Assembly (NCBI GenBank): GCA_965221605.1
Contig: CBDCSK010000013.1
Span: 372,001 to 436,000, forward strand
Length of the DNA: 64,000 nt
DNA from: Aldehydirespirator sp965221605
GTDB taxonomy: Bacteria; Actinomycetota; Acidimicrobiia; Acidimicrobiales; Aldehydirespiratoraceae
Direction of reading: 5' to 3'
Shown: piece by piece, positions 35,979 through 45,144 of the stretch
Numbering within the stretch: the stretch's first letter is position 1
Layout: every line of letters begins with the position of its first letter
The notes under the pieces: model-generated
What the model saw: only the letters and a program-made list of their open reading frames with translations
Told to the model about the DNA's origin: nothing
The model's database searches: none
Made by a program: the position numbers and the translations under genes

Positions 35979-36649
35979 ATGGACCCGGACCGCACCATCA
36001 CCTTCGACCCTGGCGAGAACCAGCCCATGGACCGCCAGTTCATGCTGTCGCAGCTGGTAGTACCCCGGCCCATCGCCATGGTCTCGACCCGCAGCCCCGA
36101 CGGGATCGCCAACATCGCTCCCATGAGCTACTACCTGCCCATAACCGGCGACCCCATGCTGCTGGGCATCACCATGGGCCTGCGCGAGGACGGGCAGCTC
36201 AAGCACTCGTATCTCAACGCCATGGCCAGCGGCGACTTCGTCGTCAACGTCACCAGCGAGGCGTTCCGCGACGACATCGAGACCGTGGCCATGGAGTGCC
36301 CGGGCAACGTCGACGAGTTCGACCTGGCGGGATGGACCCCGGTTCCGGCCACCAAGGTGGGCTCGCCCGCCATCGGGGAGGCCCTGGCCCGCCTGGAGTG
36401 CGTGGTGCACAAGGTGGTGGACCTGGGGACCCCGGACCGGGTGTTCGGGGAAGTCCACCTGGTGATCGGCGAGGTGGTGTGGGTGGCCTACGACTCGGTC
36501 ATATGCGACGAGACGGGTCGCATCGACCCGCTGCGCCTGGGTGCCATCGCCCGCCTGGGCCTGCGCACCTTCCTGCGCACCGTGGACGAGGGCGCCTATT
36601 CCCTGCGCCGCACGCCGTGGGCCGAGTTCATCAACAACAAGGAGCAGTA

Positions 36650-36650
<1 letters not shown>
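35979..36650 (+). CDS. Flavin reductase-like (DIM6/NTAB) family protein
   Basis: 223 residues. The split-barrel flavin-binding fold is recognisable from LVVPRPIAMVSTRSPDGIANIAP, MLLGITMG and GDFVVNVTSEAF. Such proteins reduce FMN or FAD with NAD(P)H or hold flavin for an oxygenase. It sits between the Rieske gene and the E1 alpha gene, with whose GTG its TAG stop shares one base. It may feed electrons to the adjoining Rieske enzyme; that role is inferred. Confidence 0.88.
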
Positions 36651-37623
<973 letters not shown>

Positions 37624-37627
<4 letters not shown>

Positions 37628-38667
37628 CCGCAGCCGACACCGTCACACCCGAACGTGCGGCCCGCACACCGCGCAAGGCCCGCGACCGTGTCCGCAGGGT
37701 CGCCTTCACCCGGGCCCTCAACGATGCGCTGGACCTGGCCATGGCCAAGCACGACGAGATGTTCGTCATCGGTGAGGACATCGCCGAGATGGGCGGCGAT
37801 TTCGGCGTCACCAAGGGCCTGCTGGCCAAGTACGGGCCCGAGCGGGTGCGCGACACGCCACTGTCGGAGGCGGCCATCATCGGCACCTGCGCGGGCGCGG
37901 CCATGGTCGGCATGCGCCCGGTGGCCGAGATCATGTTCGCCGACTTCATCGCCGAGTGCTACGACCAGGTCGTCAACAACGTGGCCAAGATGCACTACAT
38001 GTTCGACGGGCAGTTCAAGGCGCCCCTGGTGATCCGCACCGCCTGTGGGGGCGGCTTCGGCGGCGGGCCGCACCACTCCCAGAGTGTGGAGGGCTGGTTC
38101 CTGAACGTGCCGGGCATCGTGATCGTGGCCCCGTCCAACCCGGTCGACGCCAAGGGCCTGCTGCTGGCCTCGATCGACAGCGACGACCCGGTCCTGTTCC
38201 TGGAGCACAAGGCCCTCTACCGCAGCCGGGCCGAGGTGCCCCCCGGGTACTACACCACGCCTCTGGGTCGGGCCGCCGTAGCACGCGAGGGCAGCGACGT
38301 CACCGTGGTGGCGGCCATGCGGATGGTGCCCATGGCGCTGGAGGCCGCTGAGCAGGCCGCCGAGGACGGCATATCGGTCGAGGTGGTGGACCTGCGGACG
38401 ATCCGGCCCTACGACGCCGCCACCGTGCTGTCCTCCGTCGTCAAGACCGGCCGTGCGGTGGTGGCCAACGAGGCGCCCAGGATCGGCGGGCTCGGCGCCG
38501 AGCTCAGCGCCCGCATCAGCGAGGAGTGCTTCGCCGACCTGAAGGGCCCGGTGGTCCGGGTCGACGGCCTCGACACTCCCATCCCCTTCTCGGTTCCTCT
38601 CGAGGATGTGGTCCTCCCCGACGCGCAGGACATCGCCAACGCTGTCAACACCGCCGCCCAGTACTAG
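37624..38667 (+). CDS. TPP-dependent 2-oxoacid/acetoin dehydrogenase E1, beta subunit
   Basis: 347 residues from ATG 37624. A short basic N-terminal extension leads into RVAFTRALNDALDLAMAKHD, MFVIGEDIAEMGGDFGVTKGL, TPLSEAAIIGTCAGAAMVGMRPVAEIMF and the C-terminal transketolase half (VEVVDLRTIRPYD). It forms the alpha2-beta2 tetramer with the preceding gene product. Its TAG stop overlaps the stop of the convergent NCS2 permease gene in a CTAG. Precise oxo-acid substrate is not predictable. Confidence 0.92.
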
Positions 38668-40424
38668 CCGTTCGGCCTCTGCAACGGCGCGTTGACGTGG
38701 ACCGTCACGATCTCGAGCTCGTGGTACTGGTGGTGGACCACCGAAGACGCGTAGTGCTGGAGCAGCCGCAGCGAGATGTCGCGCTCCACCGGCCGGTCCG
38801 CGCTCGGATCATCGAGCACGGCCAACCGGTCCTCGATGTTCTCGCCGTGGGCCGCGGCCACGAACTCGAGCACCGCTCGCCCGTCCTGCTTGCTGGCGGT
38901 CAGCCGTAGCGCACGCCTGGCGCCGCCGTGACCGGCTCGATCGTCATCGAGCAGCGTCAGCAGGGTCTCCTCCGCGACCGCGTCGAGCCGGTGCAGCATG
39001 GGCGCCTTCCAGCCGTGGCGCGTTCCGAACGCCTCCAGGAACTCCCTGACGCGCGGCAGCTCCGACAGGGCGAGATCCGTGCGTAGTCGCCGGCGGCGGG
39101 CCTGGGTCACCTCCGTGAACACCGTAAGCACGATGGCGACCAAGCCACCCGACGTCATGCCGTTCTCGAGGAAGCCGCCCGCGAATCCTGCCAGGTACTC
39201 GGGAAATATCAGGCTGTTCTGGAAGCCGACCCCGATCCAGAACGCGATGCCTGCGATCAGACCCTTGCGGAAGTCCGAGGCCTCCTCGACGACGATCTTC
39301 ATGCCGACCACGAACAGCAGCGCCATCAGAACAACGACGTAGGCCGCGACCACGGCGTCGGGCACGGCCAGCACCAGCGCCAGGACCTTGGGCAGGAAGG
39401 CCATCACGACGAACGTGACACCGATGGCGACGCCCACACGGCGGGCGGCGACGCCGGTCAGCTCGGTGATCGAGACGCTGCTGGAGTACGTCGTGTTCGG
39501 AACGGTGCCGGCCAGTCCCGACAGCAGGTTGCCGGTGCCGTCGGCTGCGACCGCTCCCTGCACGACCCGGTAGTCGACCGCCCGCGGCCGGCGCCACGAG
39601 ACCCGCTGCACCGCCACCGCGTCGCCGATCGTCTCGATGGCGCCGATGAGGGTGACCAGCACGAACGCCGGCAGCAGGCTCCAGAACTGCGAGCCGAAGG
39701 AGAGGTCCAGGCCGGGCCAGTCGGCGTCGGGCAAGCCGACCCAGGCAGCCTCGGAGACCCGGTCGACGTCGTACAGCCCGAAGAAGGCGGCCACGATCGA
39801 ACCGGCCACAACACCGATGACCGGAGCCCACAGGCGGAGCCCGCCGGACGACTTCAGCGCGATGGCGATGATCACCACCACGGTGGCCAGTGCGCTGGCC
39901 GGAGCGCTCCAGTCGGAACTGCCCTCCGGCGAGGCCCTCAACATGTCGAAGACGAGCGGCATCACGGTGACCGCGATCAGCATCAGCACGGTGCCGGCCA
40001 CCGTGGGGGTCAGGAGTCGTCTGAAGAGCGAGAGCTTCGCCGCCAGCAGGAACTGGAACAGCGACGACGCCACCACCAGCGTGGCCAACAGCCCGGGGCC
40101 TCCTTTGGCGAGTGCAGCCACGCACACCGCGATGAAGGCGCCCGAGGTCCCCATCAGCAGCACATACCCGGCGCCGATGCGCCCCACCCGTACCGCCTGC
40201 AGGATCGTGCTGATACCGCTGACGGCCGCGGCCGCGAACACCGCCCATGTCAGGTACGACTCGCTGCCGCCGGCGGCACGGACGACGATCGCCGGCGTGA
40301 GCACGATCCCCGCGATGGCCAGAATGGCGAACTGGATGCCAAGCCCCGCCGCCAGCGCCGTGGGTGGCTTGTCGTCCGGCTCGAATCGCACGCGTTGTGG
40401 GCCGGCGGGCTCGTCGGTTGGCAT
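38664..40424 (-). CDS. NCS2 nucleobase permease fused to a degenerate GHKL/anti-sigma-like domain (second copy)
   Basis: 586 residues from ATG 40424, exactly the length of the first fusion at 19583-21343. The transport domain covers about residues 20-435; residues 440-586 repeat the cytosolic module: SELPRVREFLEAFGTRHGW, AVAEETLLTLL, and ISLRLLQHYASSVVHHQYHELEIVTVHV. As in the first copy, the Asn of the N-box and the nucleotide-binding glycines are absent. The conserved C-terminal pattern in both paralogues argues for a real, probably regulatory or protein-binding, domain. Import of a purine or pyrimidine is expected. The start region contains a short inverted repeat, TTGGC/GCCAA. Confidence 0.85.
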   Translation of the reverse strand: MPTDEPAGPQRVRFEPDDKPPTALAAGLGIQFAILAIAGIVLTPAIVVRAAGGSESYLTWAVFAAAAVSGISTILQAVRVGRIGAGYVLLMGTSGAFIAVCVAALAKGGPGLLATLVVASSLFQFLLAAKLSLFRRLLTPTVAGTVLMLIAVTVMPLVFDMLRASPEGSSDWSAPASALATVVVIIAIALKSSGGLRLWAPVIGVVAGSIVAAFFGLYDVDRVSEAAWVGLPDADWPGLDLSFGSQFWSLLPAFVLVTLIGAIETIGDAVAVQRVSWRRPRAVDYRVVQGAVAADGTGNLLSGLAGTVPNTTYSSSVSITELTGVAARRVGVAIGVTFVVMAFLPKVLALVLAVPDAVVAAYVVVLMALLFVVGMKIVVEEASDFRKGLIAGIAFWIGVGFQNSLIFPEYLAGFAGGFLENGMTSGGLVAIVLTVFTEVTQARRRRLRTDLALSELPRVREFLEAFGTRHGWKAPMLHRLDAVAEETLLTLLDDDRAGHGGARRALRLTASKQDGRAVLEFVAAAHGENIEDRLAVLDDPSADRPVERDISLRLLQHYASSVVHHQYHELEIVTVHVNAPLQRPNG

Positions 40425-40584
40425 AGCGCCAATGGTCGCACATGCCGTCGCGTGCATGAGGAACATGCGCGCGCTGGCCGGGGTGGGCGATCCAGGCCTC
40501 GCTGCGCTAGGAAATGGCGCCCTTCTGCTCGCCAGTACCGGTGCGACCACGGTTCAAGGAATCACGGAACGAGGAGAATGCTGC

Positions 40585-40854
40585 ATGAGCACTGATGTGA
40601 TCCTGCCCAAGTGGGGCCTGACGATGGAGGACGGAACGGTCGTGGCCTGGTACGTCGACGAGGGCGACCATGTGGTGGCTGGCGAGGTAATCGCGGAGGT
40701 GGAGACCGAGAAGGTCGAGAACGAGCTGGAAGCCCCGTGCGCCGGCGTGGTGGCCCGGATCCTGGTCGACGAGGACGAGACCGTTGATGTGGGCACCGTG
40801 CTGGCCGTGATCGCTGACGACGAGGCCGAGGCCGCTGACATCGGTGGGGGCTAG
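40585..40854 (+). CDS. Stand-alone lipoyl (biotinyl-lipoyl) carrier domain
   Basis: 89 residues, a single lipoyl domain: VILPKWGLTMEDGTVVAWYV, then ETEKVENELEAP, with Lys43 as the lipoylated lysine, and GVVARILVDEDETVDVGTVLAVI. There is no subunit-binding or acyltransferase region, unlike normal E2 proteins. It probably shuttles acyl groups from the E1 encoded at 36650-38667 or acts as a carrier for another enzyme. GAGGAG lies near the start. Two bases separate it from the SDR gene. Confidence 0.88.
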   Translation: MSTDVILPKWGLTMEDGTVVAWYVDEGDHVVAGEVIAEVETEKVENELEAPCAGVVARILVDEDETVDVGTVLAVIADDEAEAADIGGG

Positions 40855-40856
40855 CC

Positions 40857-41633
40857 ATGAGAACTGATCGCTTCGCGGGAGAGACCGTCATCGTCACCGG
40901 CTCGTCGCGAGGAATCGGCGCGGCCACAGCCCGGGCTTTCGCGGCGGAGGGCGCCCGGGTGGCGGTCAACTACCGCAGCGACGCCGACGGTGCGGCCTCC
41001 ACCAGGGCGGCCATCGCCGAGGCAGGTGGGACGGCCGAGGTGTTCCAGGCCGACATCGGCGACGAGAATGACGTGGCCCGGCTGGCGCAGCAGGTGGAGG
41101 CGTCGCTGGGCCCCGTCTCGATCCTGGTCAACAACGCCGCCCTCATCGACCGGTCGTCCATGCTCGACCTCTCGCTGGAGGCCTTCGACACCGTCTGGCA
41201 GGCGAACGTGCGGGGGCTGCTGCAACTCAGCCAGCTGGTGGCGGCCGGCATGGTCGAGCGGGGCCGGGGGGCCATAGTGCACCTCAGCTCGATCCTGGCC
41301 CGACTGGGTGTGGCCAACCGCTGCGCCTACATCGCGTCCAAGGGCGCAGTCGAGGGCCTGACCCGGGCAATGGCCCTGGAACTGGGCCCCAAGGGCGTGA
41401 GGGTCAACGCGGTGGCGCCGGGCCTCATCGCCACCGAGGCCCTGCTGGCCGGGATGCGAGACCCCGAGAGACAGGCCGCGGTGCAGCGCCACATCCCCGA
41501 AGGCCGCTTCGGTCGTCCCGAGGAGATCACCGAGGCCATCCTCTTCGTCGCATCGCCCGAGGCCAGCTACATCAACGGCGCCGTCATCGCGGTGGACGCC
41601 GCCCTCGGCGCCCGCGAGTCCACCCCCGCCTGA
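40857..41633 (+). CDS. Short-chain dehydrogenase/reductase
   Basis: 258 residues. Cofactor motif TGSSRGIG at about 14-21, NNAAL for the adenine site, and the catalytic Ser (LSSILARLG) and Tyr-x3-Lys (YIASK). An arginine after the first strand end (NYRSD) suggests NADP preference. C-terminal INGAVIAVDAALG is typical of FabG-like SDRs. It would reduce or oxidise a keto/hydroxy group; substrate unknown. In the lipoyl to Mch gene run. Confidence 0.9.
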   Translation: MRTDRFAGETVIVTGSSRGIGAATARAFAAEGARVAVNYRSDADGAASTRAAIAEAGGTAEVFQADIGDENDVARLAQQVEASLGPVSILVNNAALIDRSSMLDLSLEAFDTVWQANVRGLLQLSQLVAAGMVERGRGAIVHLSSILARLGVANRCAYIASKGAVEGLTRAMALELGPKGVRVNAVAPGLIATEALLAGMRDPERQAAVQRHIPEGRFGRPEEITEAILFVASPEASYINGAVIAVDAALGARESTPA

Positions 41634-41700
41634 GCGCGCCCCTGACCCGACGGCGCAGACCGGCCGATGAGAGGACGCCCCACGCAGACAGGAGGACGCC

Positions 41701-42663
41701 TTGATCAGTATCAACCGTGAGGCCATGAAGACAGTGCGGCTCGTGCTGGAGGAGGCCGACGCGCTGGGCGTGACCGTCGATCGGCTGGACAACGGCACCA
41801 CCGTCATCGACATGGGCCTCGAAGCCAAGGCAGGCTGGCGAGCGGCGCGGCTCTACACCCTGGCGAGCCTGGGCGGGCTGGGCATCGTCAGCTATGAGCC
41901 CTTCGAGTTGGCGGGACGGATGCTCACCGCGGTGCGGGTGATGATCGACCATCCCATCGAGGCCTGCGTGGCGTCCCAGATCGCGGGGTGGCGCCTTCAG
42001 GCCCCCGGCACCGAGCACGCCGCCATCCTGGCCGGGCCGGGCCGGGCCCTGAACCGGGACAGCCTCGACCACTACTTCGAGTGGATCGACTACCGCGACG
42101 ACCACCACGAAGCGGTGGTGGCCATCCAGACCTCCGAGCCGATCCCGGTTGAGATGGCCGGCATGATCGCGTCATCCTGCCGCATCGATCCCGCCGACCT
42201 CTACGTGCTGTTCGCCCCCAACCGCAGCCTGGTCACCGCGGTGCAGGTGGCGGCCCGCATCGTGGAGCAGTCCCTGCACCGGCTGGCCGAGGAGGGCATG
42301 GACCTGCGGAGCCTGCGCTACGCCTACGGCCTGGGGGTGGTGCCGCCGTTGGTGGACGACGACCTGGTCTCGATGGGCCGCATCAACGACAGCCTGCTGT
42401 ACGGGGGCATCTCCAACGTCACCGTCGAGGGCGACGACGTCCAGTGCGCCGGGATCGTCGACCGGGTGGTGTCGGTGGCCTGCGAGGCCTATGGCCGGCC
42501 GTTCATCGAGATCTACGAGGACGCCGGCCGGGACTTCTACGAGATCCCCATCGAGCTGCACTCCCCAGCCGAGATCCACCTCACCAACCTGGCCAGCGGC
42601 CGCACGTTCAGCGCCGGCCACATCAACCACGAGGTGCTCACCGCCTCGTTCTTCGGCCAGTAG
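41701..42663 (+). CDS. mch: Methenyltetrahydromethanopterin cyclohydrolase
   Basis: 320 residues, usual length for Mch. Diagnostic segments include ALGVTVDRLDNGTTVIDMG, GWRLQAPGTEHAAILAGPGRAL, SLRYAYGLGVVPPLVDDDLVSMGRINDSLLYGG and the C-terminal HLTNLASGRTFSAGHIN. Mch hydrolyses methenyl-H4MPT to N5-formyl-H4MPT in the H4MPT-linked C1 pathway of methanogens and methylotrophs. Starts at TTG 41701 behind a strong AGGAGG. No other enzyme of the canonical H4MPT oxidation route is in the window. An F420/LLM-type oxidoreductase follows 1.5 kb later. Confidence 0.9.
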   Translation: MISINREAMKTVRLVLEEADALGVTVDRLDNGTTVIDMGLEAKAGWRAARLYTLASLGGLGIVSYEPFELAGRMLTAVRVMIDHPIEACVASQIAGWRLQAPGTEHAAILAGPGRALNRDSLDHYFEWIDYRDDHHEAVVAIQTSEPIPVEMAGMIASSCRIDPADLYVLFAPNRSLVTAVQVAARIVEQSLHRLAEEGMDLRSLRYAYGLGVVPPLVDDDLVSMGRINDSLLYGGISNVTVEGDDVQCAGIVDRVVSVACEAYGRPFIEIYEDAGRDFYEIPIELHSPAEIHLTNLASGRTFSAGHINHEVLTASFFGQ

Positions 42664-42689
42664 CCGGTGATACACTCAAAGATATTGTG

Positions 42690-42718
42690 TTGCATTGAAC
42701 TACCCTGCCGATTAGGGT
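42690..42718 (+). promoter_or_regulatory. Promoter for the membrane coiled-coil pair
   Basis: TTGCAT (42690-42695), 17-base spacer, TAGGGT (42713-42718), then six bases to ATG 42725. The expected start of transcription coincides with the start codon, so the transcript would be leaderless. Confidence 0.45.
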
Positions 42719-42724
42719 GGGTGG

Positions 42725-43060
42725 ATGGCAGCGTCAGAGGCGTTCAGCGTTCAAGGCGAGGGCTCGTCGACCACTGCCAATCGGGTGACCGCGACGCCGC
42801 GCTGGCCGCAGCTCATCCCCGTCGCTCAACTCGTGGCTGTCGTGCTGGGCGTGCTCGCGATCATCTGGAACCAGCAACAGACCACCGACGATCTGCGCAC
42901 CGAGCTGAGGGCCGAGATTATCCGCGTCGAGACCGCGCTGAGAGCGGAGCTATCCAGCGAGATCGGCGGGCTGCGCGCCGAAGTGTCCAAGAACGGTCAA
43001 CGCTTGGCGCGCATCGAGGGCTTCCTCGGAATCGGTGTCCCGGACGCCGCGTCGGAGTGA
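42725..43060 (+). CDS. Single-pass membrane protein with coiled coil, first copy
   Basis: 111 residues: a polar N-terminus of about 28 residues, one membrane span (IPVAQLVAVVLGVLAIIW), then a heptad-patterned segment (LRTELRAEIIRVETALRAEL, GGLRAEVSKNGQRLARIEGFL). Coiled-coil tether topology suggests a small scaffold or anchor. The next gene is a paralogue, with 89 identical bases across the membrane span. I recognise no named family. It lies between mch and an SDR gene, without an obvious metabolic link. Confidence 0.75.
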   Translation: MAASEAFSVQGEGSSTTANRVTATPRWPQLIPVAQLVAVVLGVLAIIWNQQQTTDDLRTELRAEIIRVETALRAELSSEIGGLRAEVSKNGQRLARIEGFLGIGVPDAASE

Positions 43061-43220
43061 GCCAAAATGACCGTGGCCGATCCGACAGCCATGCCTGAAC
43101 CAGCCGCGATGGCGGATGCAGGCACCGTGGTGCCGCGCTGGCCGCAGCTCATCCCCGTCGCTCAACTCGTGGCTGTCGTGCTGGGCGTGCTCGCGATCAT
43201 CTGGAACCAGCAACAGACCA
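42796..43220 (+). repeat. 89-base identical direct repeat within the tandem pair
   Basis: Bases 42796-42884 and 43132-43220 are identical by eye (offset 336). They encode the PRWPQLIPVAQLV membrane span and following NQQQT. Flanking parts of the two genes have diverged, so identity of this core implies recent duplication or gene conversion. Confidence 0.7.
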
Positions 43221-43351
43221 TCGACGCTCTTCGCACCGAGCTGGGGGCCGAGATCGGCGAGGTCCGCTCCGAGGTGGCCCAGAACGGCCAGCGCCTGGCG
43301 CGCATCGAGGGCTTCCTCCGAATCGGTGTCCCGGACGCAGCACCAGGGTGA
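43067..43351 (+). CDS. Single-pass membrane protein with coiled coil, second copy
   Basis: 94 residues, a shortened copy of the gene just upstream (6-base gap). The order is the same: polar N-terminus with different sequence, identical membrane span, then a coiled coil that lacks about 15 residues (LRTELGAEIGEVRSEVAQNGQRLARIEGFL). The shared C-terminus GVPDAA is kept. No ribosome site is evident; translation may depend on read-through of ribosomes from the first copy. Function unknown. Confidence 0.72.
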   Translation: MTVADPTAMPEPAAMADAGTVVPRWPQLIPVAQLVAVVLGVLAIIWNQQQTIDALRTELGAEIGEVRSEVAQNGQRLARIEGFLRIGVPDAAPG

Positions 43352-43358
43352 TCCCGGG

Positions 43359-44081
43359 ATGGGTAACCGACTCCCGCCGGTAGCGGTCGTCACCGGTGGC
43401 GGCACCGGGATTGGCCTGGCCTGCGCCGGGGCCCTTTCGGCCCGGGGCACGGTCTGTGTGCTCGTCGGGCGGCGAGAGGACCGGCTCCAGGCTGCCGCCG
43501 AGAGCCTGGACGCACCGGCGACGGTCCTGGTCGCAGACCTGACCGAGCCCGGCGAGCCTGGGCGCATCGTCTCTGAGACGCTGGCCGTTCACGGCCGCGT
43601 CGATGTGATCGTCCACAGCGCCGGCGTGTTCGAGACGGCGGCCGTGCCCGAGGTCACCGCGGCCCACTGGCAGCACGTTCTCGACATCAACCTCGGAGCG
43701 GTGATGGCATTCACCAGCGCCGCCTGGGAACCGCTGACCGCATCCGGCGGGCAGATAGTGCTCGTGAGCAGCATCGCCGCGGTTCAGGCCTTCGAGGGAA
43801 ACGCCGCCTACGCCGCATCCAAGGGGGGACTCAATGCGCTGGGGGAGGTGCTGCGACTGGAGGGACGCGACCGCGGCATCCGGGTGATCACGCTGTGCCC
43901 GGCCCAGATAGACACCGAGCTGTGGGACGGCAAGGCACCCGACCGCGTCCGCGAGCGGATGATGCCGGCAGAAGGGGTGGGCGAGCTGGTAGCCGACCTC
44001 GTCGGCACCGACCGGCGCATCGACATCGGACCCGTGGTCATCCGCCCGGTTCACGACCCTTGGCAGGACCCGCAGCCGTGA
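43359..44081 (+). CDS. Short-chain dehydrogenase/reductase
   Basis: 240 residues from ATG 43359. NAD(P) motif TGGGTGIG, HSAGVFE, catalytic serine in VSSIAAVQAFEG and Tyr-x3-Lys in YAASKGGLNAL. VGRREDRL after the second strand suggests NADP. The frame can be read further upstream but that overlaps the membrane protein and has no family similarity. It is followed after 37 bases by the LLM oxidoreductase gene, so the pair may act on one substrate. Reaction unknown. Confidence 0.88.
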   Translation: MGNRLPPVAVVTGGGTGIGLACAGALSARGTVCVLVGRREDRLQAAAESLDAPATVLVADLTEPGEPGRIVSETLAVHGRVDVIVHSAGVFETAAVPEVTAAHWQHVLDINLGAVMAFTSAAWEPLTASGGQIVLVSSIAAVQAFEGNAAYAASKGGLNALGEVLRLEGRDRGIRVITLCPAQIDTELWDGKAPDRVRERMMPAEGVGELVADLVGTDRRIDIGPVVIRPVHDPWQDPQP

Positions 44082-44118
44082 ACGGCACAGGCCACGATCC
44101 CTCGCCGGACTCATAGCC

Positions 44119-45129
44119 GTGAGCAACCACGAGATCACCTTGGGGCTCCAGATCGTGCCGACCATGGGCTCGGCCGAGCTCATCGACACCATCGTGCTGG
44201 CCGAGGAGCTGGGATACTCGTACTGCATGGTGGCCGACGAGGGCTTCATGCTCGATGTGTACGCGGTGCTGGGAGCGGCGGCCCGGGCCACCAGCACGAT
44301 CCGGCTGGGAGCGGTCACCAACCCCTACACCCGACACCCGGCGGCCACCGCGGCCGCGATCGCCACCGTCGACGAGATGAGCCGGGGCCGGGCCTTCGTG
44401 ACGCTGGTGGCGGGCGGGACCATGGTCCTACGCCCCATGGGCCTCGAGCGGTCAACCCCGCTGGCGCTGATGGCTGACACCATCGACGCGCTGCGGCTGC
44501 TGTGGCGGGGCGAGCCGGTCACCTGGCAGGGACGGCGGCTGTCGCTGGAGGGCGCCGAGCTGGCCACCGGCACCCACTCGATCCCGATCTGGGTCGCAGC
44601 CCGGGGCGAGCGGATGCTGGGGCTGGCCGGAGAGCGGGCCGACGGTCTGGTGCTGATGGTCAAGTCCGACCTCGGCGACGCCTTCGGCATCGCCGAGCAG
44701 GCCCGGCAAGAGGTCGCGGCGGAGACCGGCGCCGGGAGTGACCGTCCCCCGATCACTCGGGTCTACCTCGACCGGCTGGCGTACAAGCCCGAGATGATCG
44801 AGGAGGCCAAACACCTCTACGGCTACGCCATCATGGACAGCCCACCCCGGATCCTCAAGAACCTCGGCCTGAACGACACTGAGATCGCCGGCCTGAAGCA
44901 CGCCTTCACTCAGGGCGGCCCCGAGGCTGTCGGCCAGCTCGTGACCGATGAGCTGGTGGCCTCCTACCAGATCGCGGGCACCCCCGCCGAGTGCCGTGAC
45001 CAGCTCCAACACCTGATCAGTGCACACGAGCTCGACGCCTTCTTCGTGAACATCATCTCGCCGGGCCCGGACGCCAACCGCGAGCTGCTGACCGAGGTGA
45101 AAGCGATAGCCGCCGGCACTCACCCCTAG
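44119..45129 (+). CDS. LLM-class F420-dependent oxidoreductase, Mer-like
   Basis: 336 residues from GTG 44119. A luciferase-like TIM barrel: LGLQIVPTMGSAELIDTIVLAEELGY, AVLGAAARATSTIRLGAVTNPYTRHP (with the non-prolyl cis-peptide region), FVTLVAGG and HSIPIWVAARGERMLGLAGERADG. This pattern is typical of F420-dependent members such as methylene-H4MPT reductase (Mer) and glucose-6-phosphate dehydrogenase relatives. Presence of mch in the same run makes a C1 role worth considering, but other substrates are equally possible. Confidence 0.85.
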   Translation: MSNHEITLGLQIVPTMGSAELIDTIVLAEELGYSYCMVADEGFMLDVYAVLGAAARATSTIRLGAVTNPYTRHPAATAAAIATVDEMSRGRAFVTLVAGGTMVLRPMGLERSTPLALMADTIDALRLLWRGEPVTWQGRRLSLEGAELATGTHSIPIWVAARGERMLGLAGERADGLVLMVKSDLGDAFGIAEQARQEVAAETGAGSDRPPITRVYLDRLAYKPEMIEEAKHLYGYAIMDSPPRILKNLGLNDTEIAGLKHAFTQGGPEAVGQLVTDELVASYQIAGTPAECRDQLQHLISAHELDAFFVNIISPGPDANRELLTEVKAIAAGTHP

Positions 45130-45144
45130 GACCGGCAGCCGGTG

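Noticed and set aside
40418..40432. Hairpin TTGGC/GCCAA over the permease start codon
   Set aside because: Five base pairs only; expected by chance in this composition, so not called a regulatory element.
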